NCBI RefSeq assembly: GCF_025755255.1
Contig: NZ_JALIEB010000027.1
Coordinates: 1-33,324, forward strand
DNA: 33,324 bases
Direction: 5' to 3'
Origin: Roseobacter sinensis
Lineage (GTDB): Bacteria; Pseudomonadota; Alphaproteobacteria; Rhodobacterales; Rhodobacteraceae
Shown: piece after piece, positions 25,117 through 32,970 of the stretch
How positions within the stretch are numbered: the stretch's first letter is position 1
How the letters are laid out: every line of letters begins with the position of its first letter
Notes under the pieces: generated by a model
Seen by the model: the letters and a program-made list of their open reading frames with translations, nothing else
What the model was told of the DNA's origin: nothing
The model's database searches: none
Translations under genes and position numbers: made by a program

Positions 25117-26160
25117 TCAGCCCTCCGCCAGCTTGATCTGGATCTTCACGTCCGTGGGTCGCGCCTCGACCGCGCGGTCGAAGGCGGCGACGCTGTCACG
25201 GAACGCGAAGGTCTCGGAGATGAGAGGCTTCAGATCCACCTTGCCGGAAGCGATGAGCGCAATCGCCCGGTCGTACATATTGGCATAGCGAAAGACGGTC
25301 TCCATCCGCAGTTCCTTTGACTGCGCGAGCACCAGGTCGATCGGCACCGGATCGACCGGCATGCCGACCCAGACCACGCAGCCGGCCGGCGCGGCCGCCT
25401 CCAACGCGTTCTGGATGGATTTCGCGGCACCTGCGCATTCGAAAACCACCTCGGCGCCCCAGCCATCCGTGGCGGCGCGCAGCACGTCGCCTGGATTGTC
25501 GCGGGTGACGTTGATGCCCTCGATCCCGTCGTATTGGGCTGCAACATCCAGCTTTTCGTCGACGAGGTCGGAGATGAAGACCTTGGCACAGCCCCCGGCG
25601 AGCGCGGCGAGCGCCACCATGATCCCGATTGGCCCGGCGCCACAAACAAAGCCGATGTCGCCCGGCTTGATCCCCGCCCGCGTCGCCGCCTGCATGCCGA
25701 TGGCAAAGGGCTCGACCATGGCGCCTTCGGCAAAGCTTACGCTGTCGGGAAGCTTGTAGGTGAAGGCCGCTGGATGCACCACCGACGGGGTGAGGCAGCC
25801 ATGCACGGGCGGCGTGGCCCAGAAGCGCACCGCCGGGTCCACGTTGTAGACACCCAGCTTGGTCGCGCGCGACGCCATGTCGGGAATCCCCGGCTCCATG
25901 CAGACCCGGTCGCCCACAGCCAGATGGGTCACTTCGGCGCCCACTTCCGTGATCGTGCCCGCGGCCTCGTGGCCGAGCACCATCGGCTCTGTCACGACGA
26001 AACCGCCAATCTTGCCGTGCGTGTAGTAGTGCACGTCGCTGCCGCAGACACCGACGGTGTGAATGGCGATGCGCACATCGCGGGGCCCAAGCGCATCGGC
26101 CAGCGCGATCTCGCGCAGGCTCAGGCGGTTTTTCTCCTCCAGAACAAGTGCTTCGGCCAT
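25117..26160 (-). CDS. Zinc-dependent polyol dehydrogenase (xylitol/sorbitol type)
   Basis: This 347-residue medium-chain dehydrogenase has C39 ([10 protein letters not shown]), H64-E65 (LGHEAAG) and E150 (MVEPFAIG) as catalytic zinc ligands. GAGPIG (174-179) and D198 indicate NAD. The four-cysteine structural zinc site of alcohol dehydrogenases is missing, as in sorbitol dehydrogenases. Close family members oxidise xylitol to D-xylulose or sorbitol to fructose. GGAGGAG precedes the ATG. Neighbours include a ribitol dehydrogenase, a kinase and a CUT1 polyol-type transporter, so xylitol is the favoured substrate, with sorbitol and L-arabitol as alternatives. Confidence 0.85.
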   Translation of the reverse strand: MAEALVLEEKNRLSLREIALADALGPRDVRIAIHTVGVCGSDVHYYTHGKIGGFVVTEPMVLGHEAAGTITEVGAEVTHLAVGDRVCMEPGIPDMASRATKLGVYNVDPAVRFWATPPVHGCLTPSVVHPAAFTYKLPDSVSFAEGAMVEPFAIGMQAATRAGIKPGDIGFVCGAGPIGIMVALAALAGGCAKVFISDLVDEKLDVAAQYDGIEGINVTRDNPGDVLRAATDGWGAEVVFECAGAAKSIQNALEAAAPAGCVVWVGMPVDPVPIDLVLAQSKELRMETVFRYANMYDRAIALIASGKVDLKPLISETFAFRDSVAAFDRAVEARPTDVKIQIKLAEG

Positions 26161-26175
26161 ACTCTTTCTCCTCCC

Positions 26176-27156
26176 TCAATCGCCTTGCGCATCGGCCACG
26201 GCGAGCAGCCCGCGCGCGGTGTTTTCATCCGTCACCAGTGTGTCCACCATCCTGCGACGAAGCGCGGCCAGCAGGATCGGCACCTTGTGCGCGCCGCCGG
26301 CGGCGAGGATCACATTGTCGATCCGGTCAAGATCGTCCAGCGTCATGCCGATCACACGCTCATTCAGCGGGTGGTCGATCAGCGCGCCCTCGGCGTCGAG
26401 CACATAGCCCATGATGTCTCCGACGCCTCCCAAGGCGACAAGATCGTCGCGGCTCACGTCGCGCGGCAAGGCATCCCGCACCAGCAGCGAGCTTTGCAAA
26501 TCGCCCGTCGCCAACGCCAACGCCTCGCAGCCGCGCACCCGGTCGAGCTGCTCCGCAATCACGTCCTGTTCCATGAACAGATCGCGGCTTTCCCGGCTGC
26601 CAGCGTAGAGAGGTGCGATGAAGAAGCTGTGCTGCGCATTGCAAAGGTCCGCCAGCCGGGTGGTGATCTCATAGCCGTTCACGTCCGATCCGCGCGACAC
26701 GCCGCCCATCACCGAGACAATCTCCAGATCGGGCCGATTGATGGGCTGCATGTGCCGCGTCGCCAGGTTGAGCGTATTGCCCCAGGACATGCCGAAAGTC
26801 GCGATCGTCGGATCCGAAAGCACCGTGCCCAGCAGCGCCCCGAGCCCCGCGCCCACCAGCGGGGTGACGGCCTCCGCATTTTCGGGCGAGGGCACGATGC
26901 AGACGCGGTGCAGACGGAACCGATGCTCCAGCGTCCATTCCAGCTCGGCGGCGGCGGCGTAGACGCTTTCGACGTTGACCCGCAGGATCCCGCGCCGCCG
27001 CGCCTCGCTCAGGCTCTTGTTGACCCGCACCCGCGTGATGCCGAACCGGTCGGCCGCCTCGCTCTGGGTCAGGCCCTCGATCTCGCAGGCCCAGGCCAGC
27101 CGCACCAGCAGCTGCTCCTCCGTGTCAATCTGATCGATCTTGATGTAGCGCGCCAT
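26176..27156 (-). CDS. SorC/DeoR-family sugar-binding transcriptional regulator
   Basis: This 326-residue protein has an N-terminal helix-turn-helix (about 27-60, LTQSEAADRFGITRVRVNKSLSEARRRGIL) and a large SorC-type effector domain (about 65-320) with TFGMSWGNTL, SVMGGVSRG and LALATGDL. Such regulators bind phosphorylated sugars or polyols and control their operon, often as repressors; RbtR, DalR and EryD are members. It lies inside the polyol operon between transporter and enzymes (15 and 16 bp gaps), so autoregulation is likely. Its probable operator is in the divergent region at 30283-30405. Confidence 0.9.
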   Translation of the reverse strand: MARYIKIDQIDTEEQLLVRLAWACEIEGLTQSEAADRFGITRVRVNKSLSEARRRGILRVNVESVYAAAAELEWTLEHRFRLHRVCIVPSPENAEAVTPLVGAGLGALLGTVLSDPTIATFGMSWGNTLNLATRHMQPINRPDLEIVSVMGGVSRGSDVNGYEITTRLADLCNAQHSFFIAPLYAGSRESRDLFMEQDVIAEQLDRVRGCEALALATGDLQSSLLVRDALPRDVSRDDLVALGGVGDIMGYVLDAEGALIDHPLNERVIGMTLDDLDRIDNVILAAGGAHKVPILLAALRRRMVDTLVTDENTARGLLAVADAQGD

Positions 27157-27172
27157 GGCCTGCCCTAACGCC

Positions 27173-27991
27173 TCACTTCACCGCACCCATGGTCAGCCCG
27201 CGGACCAGCTGCTTGGAGGCAATCAGCGCGAAGATCAGAACCGGGATCACAATGAGCGTGGAGGTGGCCATGATCTTGCCGTATGGCAGGTTGTAGCCCT
27301 CCATGAAAGAGACGGCCATCGCCGGGGCGGTCTTGGCCTCGCTGCGGGTCAGAATCAGCCCGAACATCAGCTCGTTCCACGAAAAGATGAAGGAGAAGAT
27401 GGCGGAGACCGCGACGCCCGGCATCGCCAGCGGCAGGCAGATCTTGCGCATGATCGTGAATTGCGAAGCCCCTTCGAGCCGCGCGGCTTCGTCGAGGTCG
27501 TAGGGTATACCGCGAAACTGGTCGGTCACGATCCAGATCACGATGGGCAGGTTGAACGTCAGGTAGATCAGGATCAGCGTGATGTGCTTGTCCAGAAGAT
27601 CGAGGTTGCGTGCGATCAGGAAGAAGGGCAGCGCCAGCACGATGGGGCTGACCATCCGGTTGGTGATGAACCAGAACCACAGATCCTTCTTGCCGCGGAA
27701 CTCGAAGCGGGCGAGGGCAAAGGCGGCAGGCACACCGAGCACCAGTGCCAGCAGGGTCGTGCAAACCGCGATGATCAGCGAATTGATCAGCGTGCGCAGC
27801 ACCCCGTCGTCGAACAGCGCCTCGCGGTAGTTCGCCAGCGTCGGTTCGAAGATCCACACCGGTGGCGCCTCAAGCGCCACGACTTGAGTCTTCAGCGAGG
27901 TCGTCACCATCCAGTAGAAGGGAAAGACGCAGACCGCGATCACCAGTGCCAGGAGCACGATCTGCCAGAAGAGGGAGCGCGTGGACGTCAT
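27173..27991 (-). CDS. Polyol ABC transporter permease, MalG type (CUT1)
   Basis: This 272-residue inner-membrane protein has about six hydrophobic segments and the EAA loop EAARLEGASQFTIMRKICLPLAMPGVAV near 165-195, which contacts the ATPase. The N-terminal LFWQIVLLALVIAVCVFPFYWMV helix is usual for the SmoG/MalG group. It pairs with the MalF-type permease 3 bp upstream. Sorbitol/mannitol transporters such as SmoEFGK of Rhodobacter are the nearest named relatives by my reading; actual substrate range is inferred from the linked polyol enzymes. Confidence 0.9.
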   Translation of the reverse strand: MTSTRSLFWQIVLLALVIAVCVFPFYWMVTTSLKTQVVALEAPPVWIFEPTLANYREALFDDGVLRTLINSLIIAVCTTLLALVLGVPAAFALARFEFRGKKDLWFWFITNRMVSPIVLALPFFLIARNLDLLDKHITLILIYLTFNLPIVIWIVTDQFRGIPYDLDEAARLEGASQFTIMRKICLPLAMPGVAVSAIFSFIFSWNELMFGLILTRSEAKTAPAMAVSFMEGYNLPYGKIMATSTLIVIPVLIFALIASKQLVRGLTMGAVK

Positions 27992-27994
27992 GGC

Positions 27995-28861
27995 TCAGAC
28001 CTCCTTGTAGAAGAGGCGGATGTAGATCTGCGCCAGCACGATGGTGATGATCAGCAGGATGACCGCTTGCGCCGAGGCCAGCCCCTGGTCGAAGGCGCGG
28101 AACCCCACCCGCTGGATCATGAGCGAGATGAATTCGGTCGCGGCCCCCGGTCCGCCGCGCGTCAGGGTAAAGACCATGTCGAAGAGCTTCAACGTATCCG
28201 CCGTGCGCAGGATCAGCACCGCCGTCAGCCCCGGCAGCAGGAAAGGTAGTTGCACATAGCGCAGTATCACCCACCAGCTCTTGGTCTCAAGCCGGGCCGC
28301 CTCTTCGACCTCGCCTGGCACCATCGTGAGCCCCGCCAGAAGCACGAGCGCCACGAAGGGCGTCCACTGCCAGACGTCCCAGAACACGATCATGATGAAG
28401 GCGTTTTGCGGATCGCCGATCCAGTTGATGTCGGCCCCACCCATCAGCTGATTCACGACCCCGAATTTCTGGTTGAACATCACCTGCCCCAGCAGACCGA
28501 CGACCGCATAGGTGGTCGCCATGGGCAGCACCAGGCTGAGCCGGCAGAGCGTCTTGACCAGCGTCAGACCGGGCTGGTGCAGAAGCAGCGCAATCCCGAG
28601 CCCGAGGCCAATCTGCAAGGGCAATGCCGTGCCCAGCAGGAAGAACGTGCGCCCCATGGCCTGCCAGAAGACCTCGTCGGTCAGTACCTCCCAGTAATTT
28701 GCAAGGCCAATGAACTCGACCTGTCGCAGTTTGGTGAGGTTGAAAAAATGCAGCGAGGTCCAGACCGCATAAAGCAGGGGCGCAATGCCCACGATGGCCA
28801 GACCGAACACCGCAGGGCCAATGAAGCCGAAAAGCGTGCGCTTCGATACTCTGTTCTGCAT
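27995..28861 (-). CDS. Polyol ABC transporter permease, MalF type (CUT1)
   Basis: This 288-residue membrane protein has six hydrophobic segments, the first being LFGFIGPAVFGLAIVGIAPLLYAVW, and an EAA loop VEEAARLETKSWWVILRYVQLPFLLPGL near 200-228. The ATG at 28861 is chosen because GGGGAGG lies 5 bp upstream; a longer frame to 28921 would cover the hairpin that separates it from the binding-protein gene. It forms the channel with the MalG-type partner. Confidence 0.9.
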   Translation of the reverse strand: MQNRVSKRTLFGFIGPAVFGLAIVGIAPLLYAVWTSLHFFNLTKLRQVEFIGLANYWEVLTDEVFWQAMGRTFFLLGTALPLQIGLGLGIALLLHQPGLTLVKTLCRLSLVLPMATTYAVVGLLGQVMFNQKFGVVNQLMGGADINWIGDPQNAFIMIVFWDVWQWTPFVALVLLAGLTMVPGEVEEAARLETKSWWVILRYVQLPFLLPGLTAVLILRTADTLKLFDMVFTLTRGGPGAATEFISLMIQRVGFRAFDQGLASAQAVILLIITIVLAQIYIRLFYKEV

Positions 28862-28892
28862 GGAGGCCTCCCCTGCCCCGCGGGGTCTGGCG

Positions 28893-28917
28893 TGGGCGGC
28901 ACGCGTGGTGCCGCCCA
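28893..28917 (-). promoter_or_regulatory. Intercistronic hairpin after the CUT1 binding-protein gene
   Basis: TGGGCGGCAC (28893-28902) and GTGCCGCCCA (28908-28917) make a perfect 10-bp GC-rich stem with a 5-nt loop. It begins 21 bp after the binding-protein stop and lies 31 bp before the permease start. No U-run follows, so partial termination or mRNA stabilisation is more likely than full termination. It mirrors the hairpin at 17047-17076 in the other transporter operon. Confidence 0.65.
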
Positions 28918-28938
28918 TCACTGTCCCAGGTCAGGCGC

Positions 28939-30282
28939 CTACTGCGCGAGCGGTTTGTCACCGTCGTAATAGCCCGCGGACTCCAGAACCTCTTCCATGC
29001 GGGTGCCGATTTCCTGCGCACCTTCCTCGGTGGTCACTTCACCCAGCATCATTTTGGTGCCCCACTCCTGCACGATCTCGGTGATCTCGGGCCATTCGGC
29101 GAAGCGCGGGCGGAACTCCGGCACACCGTCCTGCCAGCTTTCCACGAGAGCCGGGATGAACTTGTAGGTCTCGGCCAGGCCTTCGTCCTGATAGACCGAC
29201 TGGCGGGCCGGCACACCGCCGCGTTCGAGGTACTCTTTGGCATTTGCCTTGGACGTTGCCCACTGGATGAAGAGCCAGGCTGCCGCCTTCTCGTCGTCAT
29301 CCGCCTGTTCGGCCACCGCAAGCGAGAAGCCGCCCAACGCAGGCTTACGGCCGGCTGGTCCCATGGGTTCTGGCGCGATCTCGACACAATCCGCCACGGC
29401 CGAGGTTTCTGGTGAGACAACCGTCGAATAGAAGGCCGACCATTCAGTGATCATCGCCACATCACCTTGGGCAAAGGCGTTGACCGTCTCCGCATGGTCG
29501 TAGGCCACGATGCCGTCGGGCATGTATTGCATCAGGTCCTGGCGGAACTTCAGCCCGGCCTGGCTTTCTTCGCTCATGAGGTTCGACTTGAACTCGTCAT
29601 CCAGGAACGATCCGCCGAAGGGCCAGAGTACGCGTGCGAAACTGTCTGCCGATTGCGTCTCGTTGCGCTTCGACTGCAGTGCGAAAGCATATTTGCCGTC
29701 CTTGGTCAGCGCCGGGCCGTAGGTGTCCTTCAGCTCTTCCCAGGTCTCCGGCGGCCCGTCGAAACCCGCCTCTTCCAGCATGCAGCGGTTGTAGAACATC
29801 AGCCCCGAGTAGTTGTCGAAGGGCAGCCCATAGATCGTGTCATTCCAGCCGCCGAAAGCATTCAGCACCAGCGGGAAGAAATCGTCCATGTCGAGATCCG
29901 GGTCGATGATATCCGGGTAACTCGCCTGGATTTCCTCGACCGGCACGATCCATTCATTCTCGGCGAAATTGCCGATCCACACCAGGTCGATCAGCGCGAT
30001 ATCCAGATCGCCCTGCGCGACGAAGTCTCGCACCTGCTCACCCAGCGCGTTCTCGTAGGGATGCTTGATGATGTTGACCTTGATCCCGGTCTCTTCCTCG
30101 AAGGCAGGCAGCATCGCTTCGATCGCCTCATAGCCGGGGCGCAGCAGGAACACCACATCGACCGTGGTGCCCGCATAGGGTTCCGCCGCTTTCGCGAGGC
30201 TCCAGCCGTGTCCGTCGGCTGTCGCGCCTGTTGCCCCAAGGCTCACCAGCGCAGATGTGCAAAGCAAAGTCTTCAGTCTCAT
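28939..30282 (-). CDS. Polyol ABC transporter periplasmic binding protein (CUT1)
   Basis: This 447-residue protein is an extracellular solute-binding protein of family 1. The signal peptide covers about residues 1-22 (ATA-DGH). The mature part has AFEEETGIKVNIIKHPYE near 60-77, IYGLPFDNYSGLMFYNRCMLEEAGF near 155-180 and WPFGGSFLDDEF, all usual for sugar/polyol binders. GGGAGGATTTCC precedes the ATG. It is the first gene of the ten-gene minus-strand polyol operon, divergent from the ATPase gene. Linked enzymes point to ribitol, xylitol or related sugar alcohols as ligand. Confidence 0.9.
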   Translation of the reverse strand: MRLKTLLCTSALVSLGATGATADGHGWSLAKAAEPYAGTTVDVVFLLRPGYEAIEAMLPAFEEETGIKVNIIKHPYENALGEQVRDFVAQGDLDIALIDLVWIGNFAENEWIVPVEEIQASYPDIIDPDLDMDDFFPLVLNAFGGWNDTIYGLPFDNYSGLMFYNRCMLEEAGFDGPPETWEELKDTYGPALTKDGKYAFALQSKRNETQSADSFARVLWPFGGSFLDDEFKSNLMSEESQAGLKFRQDLMQYMPDGIVAYDHAETVNAFAQGDVAMITEWSAFYSTVVSPETSAVADCVEIAPEPMGPAGRKPALGGFSLAVAEQADDDEKAAAWLFIQWATSKANAKEYLERGGVPARQSVYQDEGLAETYKFIPALVESWQDGVPEFRPRFAEWPEITEIVQEWGTKMMLGEVTTEEGAQEIGTRMEEVLESAGYYDGDKPLAQ

Positions 30283-30405
30283 GGAAATCCTCCCTGTGTT
30301 TCGAACATTTGTTCGCTATGTAATATAAAAGTATTGACCTGCGCGCGTTGTCAATACAAACGTAACATAGCTAAGCCAATTGTACGAAAGACGTGGGAGG
30401 GCCGT
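30283..30405. promoter_or_regulatory. Divergent promoter with two inverted repeats
   Basis: This AT-rich spacer holds CGAACA-TT-TGTTCG at 30302-30315, a perfect 6-bp dyad, and GTATTGAC/GTCAATAC at 30331-30338 and 30350-30357, a perfect 8-bp dyad with an 11-bp spacer. Each arm of the second contains a TTGAC -35-like core on one strand, with TACAAA (plus) or TACTTT (minus) 15 bp further on. It could thus control both directions together. The SorC-family regulator is the most likely ligand; this is inference. Confidence 0.6.
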
Positions 30406-31422
30406 GTGGCCACCATTCAGATCAAGGGGTTGAACAAGTTCTACGGCGCCACTCAAGCGCTCTTCGACGTGTCACTCGATATCGAAGACGGTGAATTCTG
30501 CGTGTTCGTGGGCCCCTCCGGCTGTGGCAAATCCACTTTGCTGCGCACCCTGGCTGGGCTCGAGGCCGCCGATTCGGGCAGTATCACCATCGACGGCTCC
30601 GACGTCACACACGCCGAGCCGGCGGACCGGAAGATCTCGATGGTGTTTCAGTCGTATGCGCTCTACCCGCACATGAGCGTGCGCGACAACATGGACTTTG
30701 GCATGAAGGTCAACAGGTTCGACGAGGCCACCCGGAAAGAGCGCATCGCCGAAGCCGCACGAATCCTGCAACTCGAAGATTATCTCGACCGCAAGCCGGG
30801 CCAGCTCTCCGGTGGGCAGAGGCAGCGAGTCGCCATCGGCCGCGCCATCGTGAAGAACCCGAAGGTGTTTCTTTTCGACGAGCCGCTCTCGAACCTCGAC
30901 GCCAAGCTGCGGGTGCAGATGCGGGTCGAGCTTGAGGGCCTGCACCGCCAGCTTGGCGCGACGATGATCTATGTCACCCACGATCAGGTCGAGGCGATGA
31001 CCATGGCGGACAAGATCGTGGTGCTGAACGGCGGCCGCATCGAGCAGGTCGGCAGCCCCATGGAGCTTTACCACGCGCCGGTCTCGCGCTTTGTCGCGGA
31101 ATTCATCGGCTCACCCGCCATGAACGTCTTCGAGGGAAGGGTCACCTCTGGCCTTACGCTGAAACCCAGCGCTCAGCTTGTCGGTTGCCGGCCCGAGCAC
31201 TTCGAGTTGCTTGCCAAGGGCGATGGGCACATCGACGCGACCGTCCGTGTCAAGGAACGGCTCGGCGCCGAGACGCTGCTCTACCTCGACACCGGCCGCG
31301 CGCAAGAGCTTGTCGCCCGGGTCGATGGCGACAACGAAATTGAGGTGGGTGCCGAAGTTGGCCTCGGCATCCCGCCCGCACGGCTGCACCAGTTCGACGC
31401 CGAGGGCCATGCACTCCGGTAG
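30406..31422 (+). CDS. Polyol ABC transporter ATPase (UgpC/MalK/SmoK type), GTG start
   Basis: This 338-residue protein energises the CUT1 permeases encoded on the other strand. Walker A is GPSGCGKST (about 37-45), Q-loop QSYALYPHMSV, signature LSGGQRQRV (about 134-142), Walker B VFLFDEPLSNLDA and the switch THDQ. A shortened C-terminal TOBE/regulatory domain follows from about 235. The GTG at 30406 is chosen because GGGAGG lies 5 bp upstream; a longer in-frame reading extends through the promoter and is not credible. It is followed 4 bp later by the HAD gene. Separation of this subunit from its permeases on a divergent transcript is somewhat unusual. Confidence 0.92.
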   Translation: MATIQIKGLNKFYGATQALFDVSLDIEDGEFCVFVGPSGCGKSTLLRTLAGLEAADSGSITIDGSDVTHAEPADRKISMVFQSYALYPHMSVRDNMDFGMKVNRFDEATRKERIAEAARILQLEDYLDRKPGQLSGGQRQRVAIGRAIVKNPKVFLFDEPLSNLDAKLRVQMRVELEGLHRQLGATMIYVTHDQVEAMTMADKIVVLNGGRIEQVGSPMELYHAPVSRFVAEFIGSPAMNVFEGRVTSGLTLKPSAQLVGCRPEHFELLAKGDGHIDATVRVKERLGAETLLYLDTGRAQELVARVDGDNEIEVGAEVGLGIPPARLHQFDAEGHALR

Positions 31423-31426
31423 GCAG

Positions 31427-32164
31427 ATGTCCACACGCCCCGGGCATGCCGCTGCCTTGGCCGGTCCCAACGCGAGCGTGGATCTCGTGATCTTCGATTT
31501 CGACGGGGTCGTTGCGGATAGCGAGGTGATCTCGCTCACGACCTTGCGCGAGAGCCTCAAGGCTCATGACCTCGACCTATCGCTCGACGAAGTGCGCCGC
31601 CGATGTCTCGGCGTTTCGGTGTCGAAAATCGCCCAGATGCTGGTCGACGAAAACGCTGCTGCCGATGTCGACCGGTTTCGGGCCGACTGGGAAACGCGCC
31701 TTTTCGACCGCTTCCGTCGCGATTTGAAGCCGGTCCCCGGCGTCGTCGCCTTGCTCGACCGTCTTACCGCCCGCGATATCGCCTTTTGCATTGCCTCGAG
31801 CGGCACGCATCAACGCATCGGCGTCGCGCTGGGTGCGATGGGGTTGCGGCACCGCTTCGCACATGTCTTCAGCGCGGAAGACGTCGCGCGCGGCAAACCT
31901 GCGCCTGATCTCTTTCGGCACGCAGCACGATCGATGAATATCCGCCCCAACCGCTGCCTCGTGATCGAGGATTCCGTCTTCGGTGTCACTGCCGCTCGGG
32001 CGGCCTCCATGCCGGTGATCGGCTTTCTCGGAGGCGAACACCTCAAGGCGATCCGCGACGCACACGCGGCTGAACTGAGCGATGCAGGGGCTCACACCAT
32101 CGTCGACAGCCATACCGCGCTCTTTTCGGCCGCCAAAGACCTGCGAGGGCTAAGCGCGCAATAG
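31427..32164 (+). CDS. HAD-superfamily phosphatase/phosphomutase (beta-PGM-like)
   Basis: This protein of about 245 residues has HAD motif I FDFDGVVADSE near 22-32, motif II CIASSG, motif III lysine in GKPAPDLF and motif IV VIEDSVFGVTAA. The alpha-helical cap after motif I fits the beta-phosphoglucomutase/phosphatase subfamily. It could dephosphorylate a sugar or polyol phosphate that accumulates in the pathway; the substrate is inferred only from neighbours. The ATG at 31427 lies 4 bp after the ATPase stop. An in-frame ATG at 31409 would overlap that gene and add six residues, and neither has a strong ribosome binding site. No terminator is obvious after its stop. Confidence 0.85.
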   Translation: MSTRPGHAAALAGPNASVDLVIFDFDGVVADSEVISLTTLRESLKAHDLDLSLDEVRRRCLGVSVSKIAQMLVDENAAADVDRFRADWETRLFDRFRRDLKPVPGVVALLDRLTARDIAFCIASSGTHQRIGVALGAMGLRHRFAHVFSAEDVARGKPAPDLFRHAARSMNIRPNRCLVIEDSVFGVTAARAASMPVIGFLGGEHLKAIRDAHAAELSDAGAHTIVDSHTALFSAAKDLRGLSAQ

Positions 32165-32289
32165 GCCACTTCGCCCGCGTCACTACAGAGGAAGGCACGT
32201 CACCAGTGAGGTCTGTTCGGAAGGAAATCGATGAGAAGACGCGACTCCGTCCCAATTGTGGCGACCGGTCCCGCCCATCAGATCATCCA

Positions 32290-32970
32290 ACACACAGGTC
32301 ATGCGAGCCCCCAAAAGGAGCTATCCACAGCAATTGCCGGCACGTCGTATGTGCAATCATCGCCAATGCAAAAACACGGAAACCTCGCCCGCCTTCGATG
32401 GCATCGGAAACGCTATCCGACGAGCACTGTTGGTTGACCCGACACGACACCGGAATAGGCCGACCTGCGTGCAAAGCGCGCTTGTTTGGCCGCCCGCAGC
32501 AACCTGCCAGCCCCTCTTCGAGATAATGCCGCACCCATGTCATGTGGGTCACCTCCCAGCCCTCGCTGGCCGGAGGGATGCCGAAGCAGTGATACCCGAA
32601 CCGCGGGCGGGCGTTGGCCAATCCACGTTGCCGCTTTCGCAAGCCCTCATCCCCTGATCGTGCGTGTGATGCCGACGGGCTGACCGGTGCAAGCCCGCCG
32701 ACTGGCAGCGGACGTTCGCCATTTTTGTCGCGAAAGCCTCGAGCGCAGCGTTTCCGACCGGGCCGTCCGGCTTCGAGGGGTGTTCTCGTTTGCCAATGCG
32801 CACGACTTCTTTGCATCCGACGCACTCGTGCCGCCCAGCTTTGCTTTGTGTTTGTGGAGCCCGGCATCGCTGACCCCGGACATGCCGCAGAGCGTCCGAT
32901 CTTCAACCCCTGCCTTCAACTGCTTGAGGGCTCCAATGAGCTGTTCGTCAAAATAACCTGCGATCCGCAA
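32290..32970 (-). pseudogene. Decayed IS3-family transposase (OrfA plus start of OrfB)
   Basis: Reading from 32970 downward, the first frame has FDEQLIGALKQLKAGV and HKAKLGGTSASDAKK, matching an IS3-type OrfA (EQIIGxLKxxEAG, WKAKYGG), then RRAC and VGITRTIR as at the start of OrfB. After a stop at about 32647 the match continues in another frame: LRKRQRGLANARPRFGY, EGWEVTH, and VSDAIEGGRGFRVFA, which resemble the OrfB segment up to the first DDE aspartate region. Several substitutions in invariant positions, one frame change and loss of the OrfB C terminus show it is inactive. Boundaries are approximate; faint similarity may extend to about 32220. Confidence 0.7.

Noticed and set aside
25534-27168. 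544-codon open frame on the plus strand
   Set aside because: It is antisense across two clear genes (zinc dehydrogenase and SorC regulator) and has no ribosome binding site or domain.
32231-32437. 68-codon plus-strand frame with a good-looking AGGAAATCG before its ATG
   Set aside because: It lies antisense to the IS3 remnant and its product has no recognisable pattern, so a real gene is not supported.
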